Shown here: positions 28,346 to 37,417 of the stretch, in pieces | How positions within the stretch are numbered: position 1 is the stretch's first letter | Layout: each line of letters begins with the position of its first letter | Origin: JBGTCD01 sp041749015 | GTDB lineage: Bacteria; Bacteroidota; Bacteroidia; Cytophagales; Cyclobacteriaceae | Direction: 5' to 3' | Assembly: GCA_041749015.1 (NCBI GenBank) | Contig: JBGTCD010000001.1 | Location: 4,383-68,382 of the forward strand | Length of the DNA: 64,000 bases | Notes under the pieces: model-generated | What the model saw: the letters and a program-made list of their open reading frames with translations, nothing else | Told to the model about the DNA's origin: nothing | Database searches by the model: none | Program-made: the position numbers and the translations under genes

Positions 28346-29977
28346 TTAATTCATGAGCACCTGAGCACTTTCTTCTTGTTTGATAATTTGAATGCTGTGC
28401 TCCAGTATCTCGTTGGTTTTATTGAAAATAGGAAAAAATCCCTGATTATTCCAAACCCTTCTGGCTATTTGCGCCTTTAGATGAGTCTTGAACAACTCTT
28501 TGTGTTTTTCTACCTCTCGCCATCTGGGCCGAACATTATTGACCGAACCATTTTCTACCAAAGCGGCAATCATCGGGTCAGTCACCTGGAAGTCCTGGAA
28601 AAATGTGTCATATCCCATTGCCTTGAGCCTGGACTCGTTTTGACGTGCATAGGTGAATGAGTATTCCTGTATGGCATTGGCATAGAAAAGCTGGTTGAGG
28701 TAGGGTGAAGCCACGGTAGTATCTAAAGGCACAAAATAATCGGGCATGATGCCTCCACCGCCATAAACCACACGACCGTTCATGGTATTATAGTTTAAAG
28801 AATCGTTGAATTTGATGCTATCAGAATGGAAAAACTCACCATGATTGAATCGTTCGGTCAGGTCTTTTTGATACTCACCATTAGATTCGTATGGCTTTTG
28901 AATCGAACGGCCACTAGGGGTGTAATACCTGGAAATGGTCAGTCTTAATTCTGATCCGTCATTGAGTTCAATAGGGGCTTGCACCAATCCTTTTCCAAAA
29001 GTCCTTCGGCCAACGATCAGTGCCCTGTCGTTGTCCTGCAAGGCACCAGCCACGATTTCTGAGGCTGAGGCACTGCCTTCATTGACCAGTACTACTAATG
29101 CCCCCTCTTCAAAAATCCCGGTTCTTCTGGCGTTGATCTCAGTGTTATACCGGCTGTCCTTACCCTGGGTATACACGATTTTGGCATTACCTTTTAAGAA
29201 CTCATCCGCAATAAGTGTAGCCTGATTCATCAGCCCGCCCGGGTTGCCCTGGAGGTCTAGAATGAGCTTGGTCATGCCTTTTTCCTTAAGGCCTTTAAGA
29301 CCTTCCAGAAATTCATCATAGGTGGTGGCAGAAAACCGGCTGACCTTAATATAGCCTATCTCTTTATCAATCATGTAGGATACATCCACAGAATATTGGG
29401 GAATCTTATCTCTTGCCAATGTGAATTTAATGGGATTGCGGGATTGCCGCCTAAGTACGGTTATTTCCACTTCGGTACCTTTTGGTCCCTTAAGGTGGTC
29501 TTGTACATCTCTATTGGTAAATCCAACCCCTGCCACAGCCTTGCCATCCACCGAGATAATCCGGTCTCCTGAAAGCAAACCAGCCTTTTCTGCAGGACCA
29601 CCGCTCAGGGGCGCTACCACTACGATGGTATCTTTAAAAATGTTAAACTCAATCCCAATGCCATCATAGTTGCCTTTAAGGTCTTCATTGGCCCTTACCC
29701 TATCCTTGACCGAAAGGTAGGAGGAATGCGGATCTAGTTTGCCCAACATACTGTGAATGGCCTGTTCTACCAAAGGCCCCAACTCTACCTCATCAACATA
29801 ATTGCGGTCGATATAGGTGAGCACTTCCCTGAATTTCATCACGTTTCCCGAAACTTCTTTTTCAGGTGTGGCAGGGTTAGAAAAAGAAATGCCTATAAAA
29901 ATACCTCCGATCAATCCTAAGGACAGGATCAATGGCAGGCGTATCTGATTTTTGGTATTTTGTATCTTCCCCTCCAT
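28346..29977 (-). CDS. S41-family C-terminal processing peptidase
   Basis: The 543-aa protease has an N-terminal membrane anchor or signal (about 12-32), then a PDZ domain (GIGIEFNIFKDTIVVVAPL ... GDRIISVDG, about 90-170) and an S41 peptidase domain. The catalytic Ser lies in NEGSASASEIV (about residue 305) with the general-base Lys in RRTFGKGLVQ. A Ser/Lys dyad enzyme of this kind trims C-termini of periplasmic proteins. The length, beyond 500 aa, is normal for Bacteroidota members. It is divergent from the hemerythrin-type gene, with 158 bp between the two starts. Confidence 0.92.
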   Translation of the reverse strand: MEGKIQNTKNQIRLPLILSLGLIGGIFIGISFSNPATPEKEVSGNVMKFREVLTYIDRNYVDEVELGPLVEQAIHSMLGKLDPHSSYLSVKDRVRANEDLKGNYDGIGIEFNIFKDTIVVVAPLSGGPAEKAGLLSGDRIISVDGKAVAGVGFTNRDVQDHLKGPKGTEVEITVLRRQSRNPIKFTLARDKIPQYSVDVSYMIDKEIGYIKVSRFSATTYDEFLEGLKGLKEKGMTKLILDLQGNPGGLMNQATLIADEFLKGNAKIVYTQGKDSRYNTEINARRTGIFEEGALVVLVNEGSASASEIVAGALQDNDRALIVGRRTFGKGLVQAPIELNDGSELRLTISRYYTPSGRSIQKPYESNGEYQKDLTERFNHGEFFHSDSIKFNDSLNYNTMNGRVVYGGGGIMPDYFVPLDTTVASPYLNQLFYANAIQEYSFTYARQNESRLKAMGYDTFFQDFQVTDPMIAALVENGSVNNVRPRWREVEKHKELFKTHLKAQIARRVWNNQGFFPIFNKTNEILEHSIQIIKQEESAQVLMN

Positions 29978-30029
29978 TCAAGTTTATTTTTTCTTAAAGT
30001 TAGAAAGAATTGTTGTCCCCAACTAAACG

Positions 30030-30053
30030 TTTTAACCAAAACTATGGTTAAAA
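30030..30053. promoter_or_regulatory. Inverted repeat TTTTAACCA-N6-TGGTTAAAA between divergent genes
   Basis: The 9-bp arms are perfect with a 6-bp spacer. The site lies 83 bp before the RIC/ScdA-like gene and 53 bp before the divergent protease gene. NO-damage repair genes of this type are often under a redox or NO regulator, so an operator is plausible; the regulator is unknown. Confidence 0.4.
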
Positions 30054-30090
30054 AAATATCACCATTTAGCCAAAATAAAGACAGTTTTAG

Positions 30091-30123
30091 TTGATCTTAA
30101 TTATTTGGTTTTGTTTATCTTTA
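30091..30123 (+). promoter_or_regulatory. Candidate promoter of the RIC/ScdA-like gene
   Basis: TTG at 30091-30093 and TATCTTTA at 30116-30123 are 22 bp apart, close to the Flavobacterium-type TTG-N17-23-TAnnTTTG pattern with one mismatch at the last base. The start codon follows 12 bp after the box. Confidence 0.35.
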
Positions 30124-30135
30124 CAAGATAAAATA

Positions 30136-30891
30136 ATGAAGAAAGTGTTAACAGACAAAAAAATTGATGAAATAGTTAGCGATAACTACGTACATGCATC
30201 AGTGCTTTATCACTTTGGAATCAGGTTTTACGACTACCCAGAAGATACCTTAAAGCAGGTTTGTAAAAAAAAGGGACTAGATGTCAAGGTGGTGATTGAG
30301 AACCTTGAATCTGCCGCTCAGATGGGGCAGCAGGGCAATTCACAATTTATGAATTATCCTGTGGACCTCCTGATCGAATACCTAAAGCATTCTCATTATT
30401 TATTCATCAAGCAGAAACTCCCCTACATTGCTAATCTTATTGAGCAATTCCGGGCGGCACATCCTGATTTCGATCATATTGAAGAAGACCTCAAATTTGT
30501 ATTCCCCTTATTTGTAGAAGACTTTATCCATCATATTTACGAAGAGGAAGACACACTTTTCACTTATATTCTTCAGTTGGAAAAGGTGCAAAAAGGAAAA
30601 ATTCCTGCTGAAAAGATTTATTTTGAGATGGAGCAACACTCGGTTACCGATTATGCCGTAGCCCATGATGCTCACGATGACGAAATGGCCGGCATTCGCA
30701 AGATCACTGCCAATTATAAATTGAGCCCAGAGGCACCGCTCCATATAAAAGTACTCTATTCGGAATTACAGTCTTTTGAAAGCAATCTTAAAGTGCATGC
30801 CCAGATAGAAAACCAGATTCTTTTTCCCAAAGCCATCATGATTGAGCGCGAAGTGCGTAACAAGCTTAAGGAACAATCGAAACTAAATTAA
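30136..30891 (+). CDS. Iron-sulfur cluster repair di-iron protein, ScdA/YtfE (RIC) family
   Basis: I use the ATG at 30136 (251 aa) rather than an upstream TTG, since KKVLTDKKIDEIVSDNYVHA is the family's DUF542 N-terminus. The hemerythrin-like domain provides the His/Glu ligands of a di-iron site: LKHSHYLFIK, FIHHIYEEEDTLF, HDAHDDEMAGI and KVHAQIENQILFPKA. RIC proteins help repair Fe-S clusters after NO or oxidative damage, in the cytoplasm. A 9-bp inverted repeat upstream may regulate it. The ruvX GTG start follows after 1 bp, implying co-translation. Confidence 0.85.
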   Translation: MKKVLTDKKIDEIVSDNYVHASVLYHFGIRFYDYPEDTLKQVCKKKGLDVKVVIENLESAAQMGQQGNSQFMNYPVDLLIEYLKHSHYLFIKQKLPYIANLIEQFRAAHPDFDHIEEDLKFVFPLFVEDFIHHIYEEEDTLFTYILQLEKVQKGKIPAEKIYFEMEQHSVTDYAVAHDAHDDEMAGIRKITANYKLSPEAPLHIKVLYSELQSFESNLKVHAQIENQILFPKAIMIEREVRNKLKEQSKLN

Positions 30892-30892
30892 G

Positions 30893-31306
30893 GTGGGTAG
30901 AATACTTGCCATAGACTATGGCAGTAAAAGGGTGGGTATTGCAGTGACCGATCCCCTTCAAATCATTGCTACGCCATTGACCACCCTTCGCGAACCTGAG
31001 TTGATCCCTTTCTTGATTCAATACCGATCCCGGGAGCCTTTGGAGCGCATCGTTGTCGGCATGCCTCTACGCACCGATGGCAGTGATACCCATGCCACGC
31101 CTTTGATCAGAGCATTCATTAAAAACCTAAATCAAAAAATACCTGATATTCCTGTAGAAACCATCGATGAAGCCTATACCTCTAAAAGGGCCTTCCAGGC
31201 CATGGTGGAAGGCGGGATGAAAAAGAAGGATAGAAGAAAAAAAGAGAATATAGATCAGGTAAGTGCGGTGCTCATCCTTCAATCCTTTTTGGAACAATCC
31301 TCCTGA
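30893..31306 (+). CDS. ruvX: RuvX/YqgF family Holliday junction resolvase-like protein
   Basis: The 137-aa protein starts at GTG, 1 bp after the preceding stop. The RNase H-like fold is shown by ILAIDYGSKRVGIAVTDP (catalytic Asp), VVGMPLRTDGSD and IDEAYTSKRA, with the late acidic residue in KENIDQVSAVLIL. Members act in 16S rRNA 5'-end maturation and were also named as Holliday resolvases. Standard length. It precedes the deformylase gene, which has its own candidate promoter. Confidence 0.92.
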   Translation: MGRILAIDYGSKRVGIAVTDPLQIIATPLTTLREPELIPFLIQYRSREPLERIVVGMPLRTDGSDTHATPLIRAFIKNLNQKIPDIPVETIDEAYTSKRAFQAMVEGGMKKKDRRKKENIDQVSAVLILQSFLEQSS

Positions 31307-31321
31307 GATAAAAAATTTGAC

Positions 31322-31329
31322 TAATTTTG
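31322..31329 (+). promoter_or_regulatory. TAnnTTTG box before the deformylase gene
   Basis: TAATTTTG matches the Bacteroidota -7 consensus exactly and lies 28 bp before the start codon. No good TTTG is seen 19-21 bp upstream, so the call rests on this box alone. Confidence 0.35.
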
Positions 31330-31357
31330 TCGAAAATTTAATAAGCAGTTAAGTGAA

Positions 31358-31912
31358 ATGATTTATCCAATTGTGCTTTACGGCAACCCTATTCTCAGGA
31401 AAAGAGCCGAGGAAATTGAGAAAGGAAGTATTGATCTTAAGACCCTGGTTGAAGATATGTTTGAAACCATGCATGAGGCACAAGGCATCGGATTGGCAGC
31501 ACCTCAAATTGGGATGGGCATCAGGATGTTTGTGGTAGATGGATCACTGGTAGATGATGATAGCGAGCTAAAGGGATTTAAAAAGGTTTTCATCAATCCT
31601 GAAATGATTGAAGAGACTGGCGAAGAGTGGCCCTTTGAGGAAGGCTGCTTAAGCATTCCTACCATCAGAGAGGATGTGATTAGACCGAAGCAAGTTAAAA
31701 TCCGTTATTATGATGAAGATTGGAATGCCCATGAGGAAATATTCAAAGGCATGCAGGCCAGGGTGATCCAGCATGAGTACGATCATATTGAGGGAATCTT
31801 ATTTACAGACCACCTCAAGCCTTTTAAGAAAAGATTGCTTAAAGGAAAATTGACCAATATTAGCAAAGGAAAGGTTAAGGCCGATTATAAGGTGGCTGTA
31901 CCTGATAAATGA
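31358..31912 (+). CDS. def: Peptide deformylase
   Basis: The 184-aa enzyme removes the formyl group from the N-terminal Met of new proteins. All three family motifs are present: GIGLAAPQIG, EGCLSIP (Cys metal ligand) and HEYDHIEG (two His ligands and catalytic Glu). Length and order are normal. The nitrilase-family gene follows closely. Confidence 0.96.
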   Translation: MIYPIVLYGNPILRKRAEEIEKGSIDLKTLVEDMFETMHEAQGIGLAAPQIGMGIRMFVVDGSLVDDDSELKGFKKVFINPEMIEETGEEWPFEEGCLSIPTIREDVIRPKQVKIRYYDEDWNAHEEIFKGMQARVIQHEYDHIEGILFTDHLKPFKKRLLKGKLTNISKGKVKADYKVAVPDK

Positions 31913-32000
31913 TACCATTTAATCCACGATAATTATTCCTAATCCATTAACCATAGCCTTAATCCAAACCGACCTCCATTGGCAGGATATCAATTCTAAT

Positions 32001-32732
32001 TTGGCTATGTTGGAAGAAAAATTATGGACGATCACTGGTAAAACCGACCTGATTATTCTTCCAGAGATGTTTAGCACTGGATTTACCATGGATGTGGAGC
32101 GACTAGCCGAGCCGATGAATCTCACCACCTTGAAGTGGATGCGGCAGCAGGCGGCTTCTTTTAAAGCTTGTATCACCGGAAGCTTTATTGTCAAAGACGG
32201 GGTTAGTATTTTTAATCGTTTGATTTGGATGCGACCCGATGGCAGCTATGAGGTCTACGATAAAAGACACCTGTTTCGCATGGCAGATGAGGATGACTAT
32301 TTTTCTTCAGGCGAGAAAAGAATCATCGTAGAAATCAATGGATGGAAGGTTTGTCCTTTGATCTGTTATGATCTCCGGTTTCCGGTATGGAGCAGAAATA
32401 CAGTCACCGACTCATGCGACCTGGCCTATGATGTATTGCTCTATGTGGCAAACTGGCCACAACCCCGGATTAATGCCTGGGATGTATTGCTACAAGCCAG
32501 AGCCATGGAAAATCTCTCTTACTGCGTAGGAGTCAACCGAACAGGACTTGACGGCAAAGGGAAATCCTATTCCGGCCATTCCGCAGTCTATGATCCTAAA
32601 GGACTGGCCATTATTGATTTAGGAGAAGAGGAAAATATCGATACAGTCGCTTTGGATTATGGAGACCTGAAGGAGTTTCGAGAAAAATTTCCTGCGCATC
32701 GGGATGCAGATACATTCACGATAGACTACTAG
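32001..32732 (+). CDS. Nitrilase-family amidase (omega-amidase-like) with uncertain start
   Basis: The Glu-Lys-Cys triad is visible: LPEMFSTGF, YDKRHLF and CPLICYDLRFP. Similar enzymes act on omega-amides such as alpha-ketoglutaramate. The first normal start in frame is TTG at 32001, but the reading frame upstream (31935-32000) clearly encodes the family N-terminus, LTIALIQTDLHW. That frame has no ATG, GTG or TTG before a TAA at 31920-31922; it offers only ATT (31932, 31935) or ATA (31929). The def stop overlaps an ATG (31909), but that frame stops after seven codons. So the gene uses a rare AUU-type start or has a damaged start. The coordinates given are the conservative ones. Confidence 0.8.
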   Translation: MAMLEEKLWTITGKTDLIILPEMFSTGFTMDVERLAEPMNLTTLKWMRQQAASFKACITGSFIVKDGVSIFNRLIWMRPDGSYEVYDKRHLFRMADEDDYFSSGEKRIIVEINGWKVCPLICYDLRFPVWSRNTVTDSCDLAYDVLLYVANWPQPRINAWDVLLQARAMENLSYCVGVNRTGLDGKGKSYSGHSAVYDPKGLAIIDLGEEENIDTVALDYGDLKEFREKFPAHRDADTFTIDY

Positions 32733-32738
32733 GCTATT

Positions 32739-33140
32739 CTACCCCTTGCTGAGAAAATCGATGGATTTGGCCAGGGTATTATCACGGTCTTTGGAGAAGT
32801 AAAATTGAATATTCTTAAAGGAATTTAGAAGGTCTTTACCGGTGATAATCTCAGAAACAACCACCATGATTCTTTTCTCAGGATATTTTTTGAGGTGATG
32901 AAGAAACAAGCCCAAATCACTTAGTGGCACCGCCTGGTTAGCATAAAGGATCACCAAAAGAGTATCAGAGTTTTTTAGGCCTTTTACTGCCAGGTCGCGA
33001 ACCTCCTTATCTGAATCAAGGTCAAAATCAAAGGAAGTTACATTGGGGTGTACTGCTTTTATCGCAACAATTTCCGGAATGCTATAAGGCAAAAATTCGC
33101 CTTTACTCATATTGATGTATATCACCAGTGGTGCTTTCAT
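32739..33140 (-). CDS. Hypothetical protein, 133 aa
   Basis: No family is recognised. The protein has alternating beta and alpha stretches (LVIYINMSK, DTLLVILYANQAV, KRIMVVVSEIITG) like a small Rossmann-type fold, with no signal peptide or membrane helix. Its ATG overlaps the stop of the upstream FG-GAP protein gene by 4 bp (ATGA), so the two are probably translated together. It faces the nitrilase gene tail to tail, 6 bp apart. Confidence 0.6.
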   Translation of the reverse strand: MKAPLVIYINMSKGEFLPYSIPEIVAIKAVHPNVTSFDFDLDSDKEVRDLAVKGLKNSDTLLVILYANQAVPLSDLGLFLHHLKKYPEKRIMVVVSEIITGKDLLNSFKNIQFYFSKDRDNTLAKSIDFLSKG

Positions 33141-35371
33141 TTTACCACCACGATCCTCCTTGAATCAATAACCTTTTGTCCCGACCACATGCGTACGATG
33201 TACATCCCAGCGGGAAATCCTGTAATATCAATAGCGCGGGTGCTGCCACCGGGTATAAAAGTCCAGGGGGTGAGTTCCCGGCCCAGAGTATTGACGATGT
33301 CCACATTGATATTCCGGTTGGTTTGAATATTGATGGTGGTATGACCGAGAGCAGGACCGGTAGGATTGGGGAAAACAGAAATTAACGAAAGCGGATCCAG
33401 AACCTCCGCTGCAGTTTCTTTTAACACTAAAAGGCCCCCCTGATTGGTCCCCACCACAAGTGATGGGCGGTCGGTGCTGAAGAGATTTACAGGAACAGGC
33501 CAAACCTTGGTGCCAAATACTCTGGACTCATTTTCTTGATTAAGGGGATTGAAGATGATGGCAGTTTCACCGGCGGAAGGGTCGGGCTCATTATTCAGGA
33601 AATCTGGAAAAAAGTGTATTAAACCCCGGTTATCAGCAGTGATCAGGTCCAGGGTGCCATCATTATCAAGGTCGGCCAACCGCATAGACAAAAATCTTCT
33701 TTGGGTGCTGATTCCAAAGCCTTTCCAGTCATTTTCTACCAGAGTAAATTGGGGCTGGGCAGGGGTGCCGATATTTTCAAAGAAGCTGATATTGCCCAGC
33801 TCACGGGCTATAAAAAGGTCCGGGAGCCCATTGCCGGTAATGTCAAAAAAGAAAGGATTGTCCGTAATCAGCATAGGGATATCAATCTCCTGTATTTGAT
33901 TTTTATCAAATACGGCAGGGCCATTGCCAATATTGGGGATATAAAATAATGATGGTGTGAAAGAAAAAGAAGGCGTAGCAGTGAAAACAAGATCAGGTCT
34001 GCCGTCATTATTCATGTCCACTATCTGGGGTTTGATGGACTTGATTTCATCAATCGCCAAATTCAAGAAGTCTTCATTGGTAACCCTGAACTCAGGCTTT
34101 AATGAACTACCGACATTGGTAAATAATGTGAGGGTACCCTTGACACCTGAAAGGTGATCATGGTTACCATAATTGCCCACGATCATATCCAGGTCCCCGT
34201 CATTGTCGATATCGATAAATGCTGGCACGGCATTTTCGCCGAGGTCGATCATATCCTCCTGCAGGAAGTTATTTTTTTGAAAGGTGAACTGGGGGTTTGA
34301 TGCGGTACCCGTATTTTCATACAGCCAGCTGGACGCCTGAAAACGAATGCCATCCAGTAAGTTAGTGCTCATATTTGGCGCTATCACAAGATCTTTTTTC
34401 CCGTCAAAAGTGACATCTTCATAATATGCTGCGGGGAAAATATAGACGAAAGAGGGATGGTTGGGATCGGGGATGTTTTGGGAAAAACTGTTCATCTCGG
34501 CATTGAGGCTATTGGCTCCCTGATTTAAAAGCAGATACAAGGGGCTGCATTGCTCCTCACCAACAATAGCATCCAATTTCCCATTGCCATTATAATCCAA
34601 TATCAGCAGACTCTTCGCTCCGGCATGCTCTTCCCGGCCTTCCGGGTCAACCCGCCCACCTGTTCCGGGAGGGCATTCTGAACCAAAATTAAAATTACCG
34701 CAGGAGCAGTCATAGAATGAACCCCATGCCTGATCGACTCTTTCAAATTCAAGATGATCGGCATTGCCGTGGTTTTCCATACTGCGATTGAGGTGTACAT
34801 TTACGCCTCCGTTTCCGGTAAAGAAATAAACCAAAATATCCAGGTCGCCATCCCCATCAATATCGACGATAGCCGGAATATCTGTGGCATTCATCTGCAG
34901 ATTGGTATTGCTGAACAGCTTCGTAAATACAGGGTCGCCATCGTAAGGAATTTCCCATGTGGGTGGTGCTCCTGCACTGCCAGTATTGCGGTACACTTTG
35001 ATGCCCAGAGGAGAAGAAGTGAAAATATCCTTAAGGCCGTCTCCGTTATAGTCGCGCAACAAAACCCAATTTCGCAGCCCTTCGGGAAATACCCGCTCAT
35101 ATTCCGGGCTGTACTGATATCGCTGGTTGTTGATATTTCTAAATACAGAGATTTTTTGTGCCGTACGGTCAAATACGATCAGGTCATCAAGCCCATCGCC
35201 ATCCACATCCATGGTGCTATACTGCCCTGAGTTCAGCCCTCCAGCCCAGGGGTTTAACAAGCCCTCACCTTCTGCATTCTTTACGGGAATTTCCTGCGTT
35301 AATTCATAGGCCACCTGACCCTGCACCTGGGTTTGGAGAAATATGAATATGAGCAAAAAAATTGTACGCAT
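33137..35371 (-). CDS. Secreted FG-GAP/VCBS repeat protein with type A T9SS sorting domain
   Basis: The 744-aa protein has a signal peptide (ending TQVQGQ). Many repeats contain DxDGDGLxD calcium-binding loops (MDVDGDGLDDLIVF, DYNGDGLKDIF, DIDGDGDLDIL, DIDNDGDLDMIVGN, DLDNDGTLDLI), typical of FG-GAP/VCBS beta-propellers. A type A T9SS sorting domain closes it (VFPNPTGPALGHTTI ... GMYIVRMWSGQKV). Expected on the cell surface. It is divergent from murF and coupled to a 133-aa hypothetical protein. Confidence 0.88.
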   Translation of the reverse strand: MRTIFLLIFIFLQTQVQGQVAYELTQEIPVKNAEGEGLLNPWAGGLNSGQYSTMDVDGDGLDDLIVFDRTAQKISVFRNINNQRYQYSPEYERVFPEGLRNWVLLRDYNGDGLKDIFTSSPLGIKVYRNTGSAGAPPTWEIPYDGDPVFTKLFSNTNLQMNATDIPAIVDIDGDGDLDILVYFFTGNGGVNVHLNRSMENHGNADHLEFERVDQAWGSFYDCSCGNFNFGSECPPGTGGRVDPEGREEHAGAKSLLILDYNGNGKLDAIVGEEQCSPLYLLLNQGANSLNAEMNSFSQNIPDPNHPSFVYIFPAAYYEDVTFDGKKDLVIAPNMSTNLLDGIRFQASSWLYENTGTASNPQFTFQKNNFLQEDMIDLGENAVPAFIDIDNDGDLDMIVGNYGNHDHLSGVKGTLTLFTNVGSSLKPEFRVTNEDFLNLAIDEIKSIKPQIVDMNNDGRPDLVFTATPSFSFTPSLFYIPNIGNGPAVFDKNQIQEIDIPMLITDNPFFFDITGNGLPDLFIARELGNISFFENIGTPAQPQFTLVENDWKGFGISTQRRFLSMRLADLDNDGTLDLITADNRGLIHFFPDFLNNEPDPSAGETAIIFNPLNQENESRVFGTKVWPVPVNLFSTDRPSLVVGTNQGGLLVLKETAAEVLDPLSLISVFPNPTGPALGHTTINIQTNRNINVDIVNTLGRELTPWTFIPGGSTRAIDITGFPAGMYIVRMWSGQKVIDSRRIVVVK

Positions 35372-35454
35372 AAAAATTCTGAACGCTCTGGGTAATCGAT
35401 TAGTTTTACCAACTTTAAGTTTTCACTTTTAAATTTATTCATAATATTTGGTAT

Positions 35455-36738
35455 ATGGGCACGGAAGCATTGTATCAAATTTACCTTGAGCACCGCAGTG
35501 TCGCTACTGATACCCGCCTGCTTCAACCCGGTGATCTGTTTTTTGCTCTCAAAGGGCCTAGTTTTGATGGTAATCAATTTGCTCTGTCGGCTCTTGAGCA
35601 GGGAGCCCGACTGGCAATTGTGGATGATCCAAAGCTCAAATCAGAGAAAGATTGCTTTTGGGTGGAGGATGCACTCCTTGCCCTTCAGCATCTTGCAAGG
35701 CACCATAGAAATCAATTTCATATCCCTGTAATAGGACTTACCGGGTCTAATGGGAAGACCACTACCAAGGAGCTTTTGAATGCCGTGCTGTCCACTAAAT
35801 TCAGGACTCACGCCACAAAGGGCAATTTAAACAACCACATAGGGGTGCCGCTTACCCTGTTGTCTATGCCTGAGGATGCCGAAATAGCCATCATAGAAAT
35901 GGGGGCCAACCACCTGGGAGAAATAGCGCGGCTTTGTACCATAGCCGATCCTGATCATGGCTTTATCACCAATATTGGAAAAGCTCATATTGGTACTTTT
36001 GGAGGGTTTGAAAATATCATCAGAGGCAAAACTGAATTGTACCAATACCTGATCGAAAACAAGGGCAGAGTTTTTATCAATTCCCAGGACCCTGTACTCA
36101 GTGAAATGGCCAAAAGATTTGAAGGGCCCATTATGTATCCAGGTCCTCAAGATTTCTATGGTTGTCAACTCCTAAGTGCCAATCCATATTTACAATATCA
36201 GGATGAAGCCGGAACAGTGGTAGATACCCTACTGATAGGCGGCTATAATTTTTCCAATATAGCCACAGCTTTATGTATCGGTAAATTTTTTGGAGTGATT
36301 GCGCAGAATGCCAATGCGGCTATAGCAGCCTATGTTCCCTCAAACAATCGGTCACAGATTTTGCAAAAGGGATCCAACACATTGATCCTGGACGCCTACA
36401 ATGCCAATCCTACCTCTATGGAGGCGGCCATCGAAAGTCTTGATCAGATGAATGCAAAGTATAAGGTGGTCATTCTTGGTGATATGTTTGAACTGGATGA
36501 TGAGGAGATAGCAGAACACAAAAACATAGGGCAAATCCTGGATAAAAAGAATTTTGATCTGGTGCTCCTCTGCGGAAAGCTGATGCAGCATGCTCAGGAA
36601 GGCCATCCAAAATTCAAACAATTTGATACCCGAGAGGGTTTGATCGAGTACCTGAAAACTAATCCTATCGAGAACGCTACCATCCTGCTCAAAGGATCCA
36701 GGGGTATGGGGCTGGAGGGTGTGGTTGAGTATTTATAA
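35455..36738 (+). CDS. murF: UDP-N-acetylmuramoyl-tripeptide--D-Ala-D-Ala ligase
   Basis: The 427-aa cytosolic ligase adds D-Ala-D-Ala to the peptidoglycan precursor. The N-terminal Mur domain (RSVATDTRLLQPGDLFFAL) is followed by the ATP loop GLTGSNGKTTTKELL (about residues 95-109), THATKGNLNNHIGVP and IIEMGANHLGEI. The C-terminal domain has LDAYNANPTSMEAAI and GDMFELDD. All expected blocks are present. It stands apart from any dcw cluster, as is common in Bacteroidota. Confidence 0.94.
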   Translation: MGTEALYQIYLEHRSVATDTRLLQPGDLFFALKGPSFDGNQFALSALEQGARLAIVDDPKLKSEKDCFWVEDALLALQHLARHHRNQFHIPVIGLTGSNGKTTTKELLNAVLSTKFRTHATKGNLNNHIGVPLTLLSMPEDAEIAIIEMGANHLGEIARLCTIADPDHGFITNIGKAHIGTFGGFENIIRGKTELYQYLIENKGRVFINSQDPVLSEMAKRFEGPIMYPGPQDFYGCQLLSANPYLQYQDEAGTVVDTLLIGGYNFSNIATALCIGKFFGVIAQNANAAIAAYVPSNNRSQILQKGSNTLILDAYNANPTSMEAAIESLDQMNAKYKVVILGDMFELDDEEIAEHKNIGQILDKKNFDLVLLCGKLMQHAQEGHPKFKQFDTREGLIEYLKTNPIENATILLKGSRGMGLEGVVEYL

Positions 36739-36751
36739 GCCCATTATTTTT

Positions 36752-37414
36752 ATGAAACTTGAAGCACCATTAGAATTTCTTAAGAGCCTGGCTGAAAATA
36801 ATTCCAAAGAATGGATGGATGCCAATCGCGATGCCTATCAAGACTCGAGAGACTTGTTTGTGAAATTCACTGAGAAAATTTTTGAATCCCTCATATCCTT
36901 GGATACTGAAATTTCTGGTGAGGATCCCAGGAAAAGTATTTTCCGGATCAATCGTGACATTAGATTCAGCCCTGATAAAAGCCCCTACAAAAGAAATTTC
37001 GCTTTTTTTATTGCCAACGGGGGAAAGAATGGTGGCATGCCCGGCTATTACTTCCATCTTCAGCCGGGGGGCAAATCTTTTGTAGCAGGGGGGATCTATA
37101 TGCCGCCTGCAGAAAAGCTCAATGCCATTCGGCAGGAGATTGACTATAATCCACAACCCTTAATTGATTTTTTTAGCCACCCCAAAGTAAAAGAGAATTT
37201 TGTGGACCTTGATCGTGGCGCGATGTTAAAGCGAGCCCCGAAAGGCTACTCCCCTGATCATCCTTTTATTGACTGGCTCCGGCTCAAAAGTTTTGTAATC
37301 AGCACCCCAATCCCAGATAAAATTTTTATCAAGAATGATGCTTTGGAGGCGGTAATTCCTGCTTTTCAAATAATGGTCCCTTTCATTCAATATTTAAGGA
37401 TGGCGATTGACTGA
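36752..37414 (+). CDS. DUF2461 family protein
   Basis: I use the ATG at 36752 (220 aa). The family signature is clear: FLKSLAENNSKEWMDANRDA, SIFRINRDIRFSPDKSPYK and GGIYMPPAEKLNAIRQEID. DUF2461 proteins are widespread and cytosolic; their function is not established. The gene starts 13 bp after murF and is probably in the same transcript. It converges with the AsmA-like gene, 3 bp apart. Confidence 0.88.
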   Translation: MKLEAPLEFLKSLAENNSKEWMDANRDAYQDSRDLFVKFTEKIFESLISLDTEISGEDPRKSIFRINRDIRFSPDKSPYKRNFAFFIANGGKNGGMPGYYFHLQPGGKSFVAGGIYMPPAEKLNAIRQEIDYNPQPLIDFFSHPKVKENFVDLDRGAMLKRAPKGYSPDHPFIDWLRLKSFVISTPIPDKIFIKNDALEAVIPAFQIMVPFIQYLRMAID

Positions 37415-37417
37415 TGA

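Noticed and set aside
34754..35230. A 158-codon frame on the plus strand
   Set aside because: It is antisense to the FG-GAP protein gene, whose signal peptide, repeats and sorting domain are clear.
36719..36751. Upstream TTG start for the DUF2461 protein overlapping murF
   Set aside because: The extra residues do not fit the family, whose N-terminus matches the ATG at 36752.
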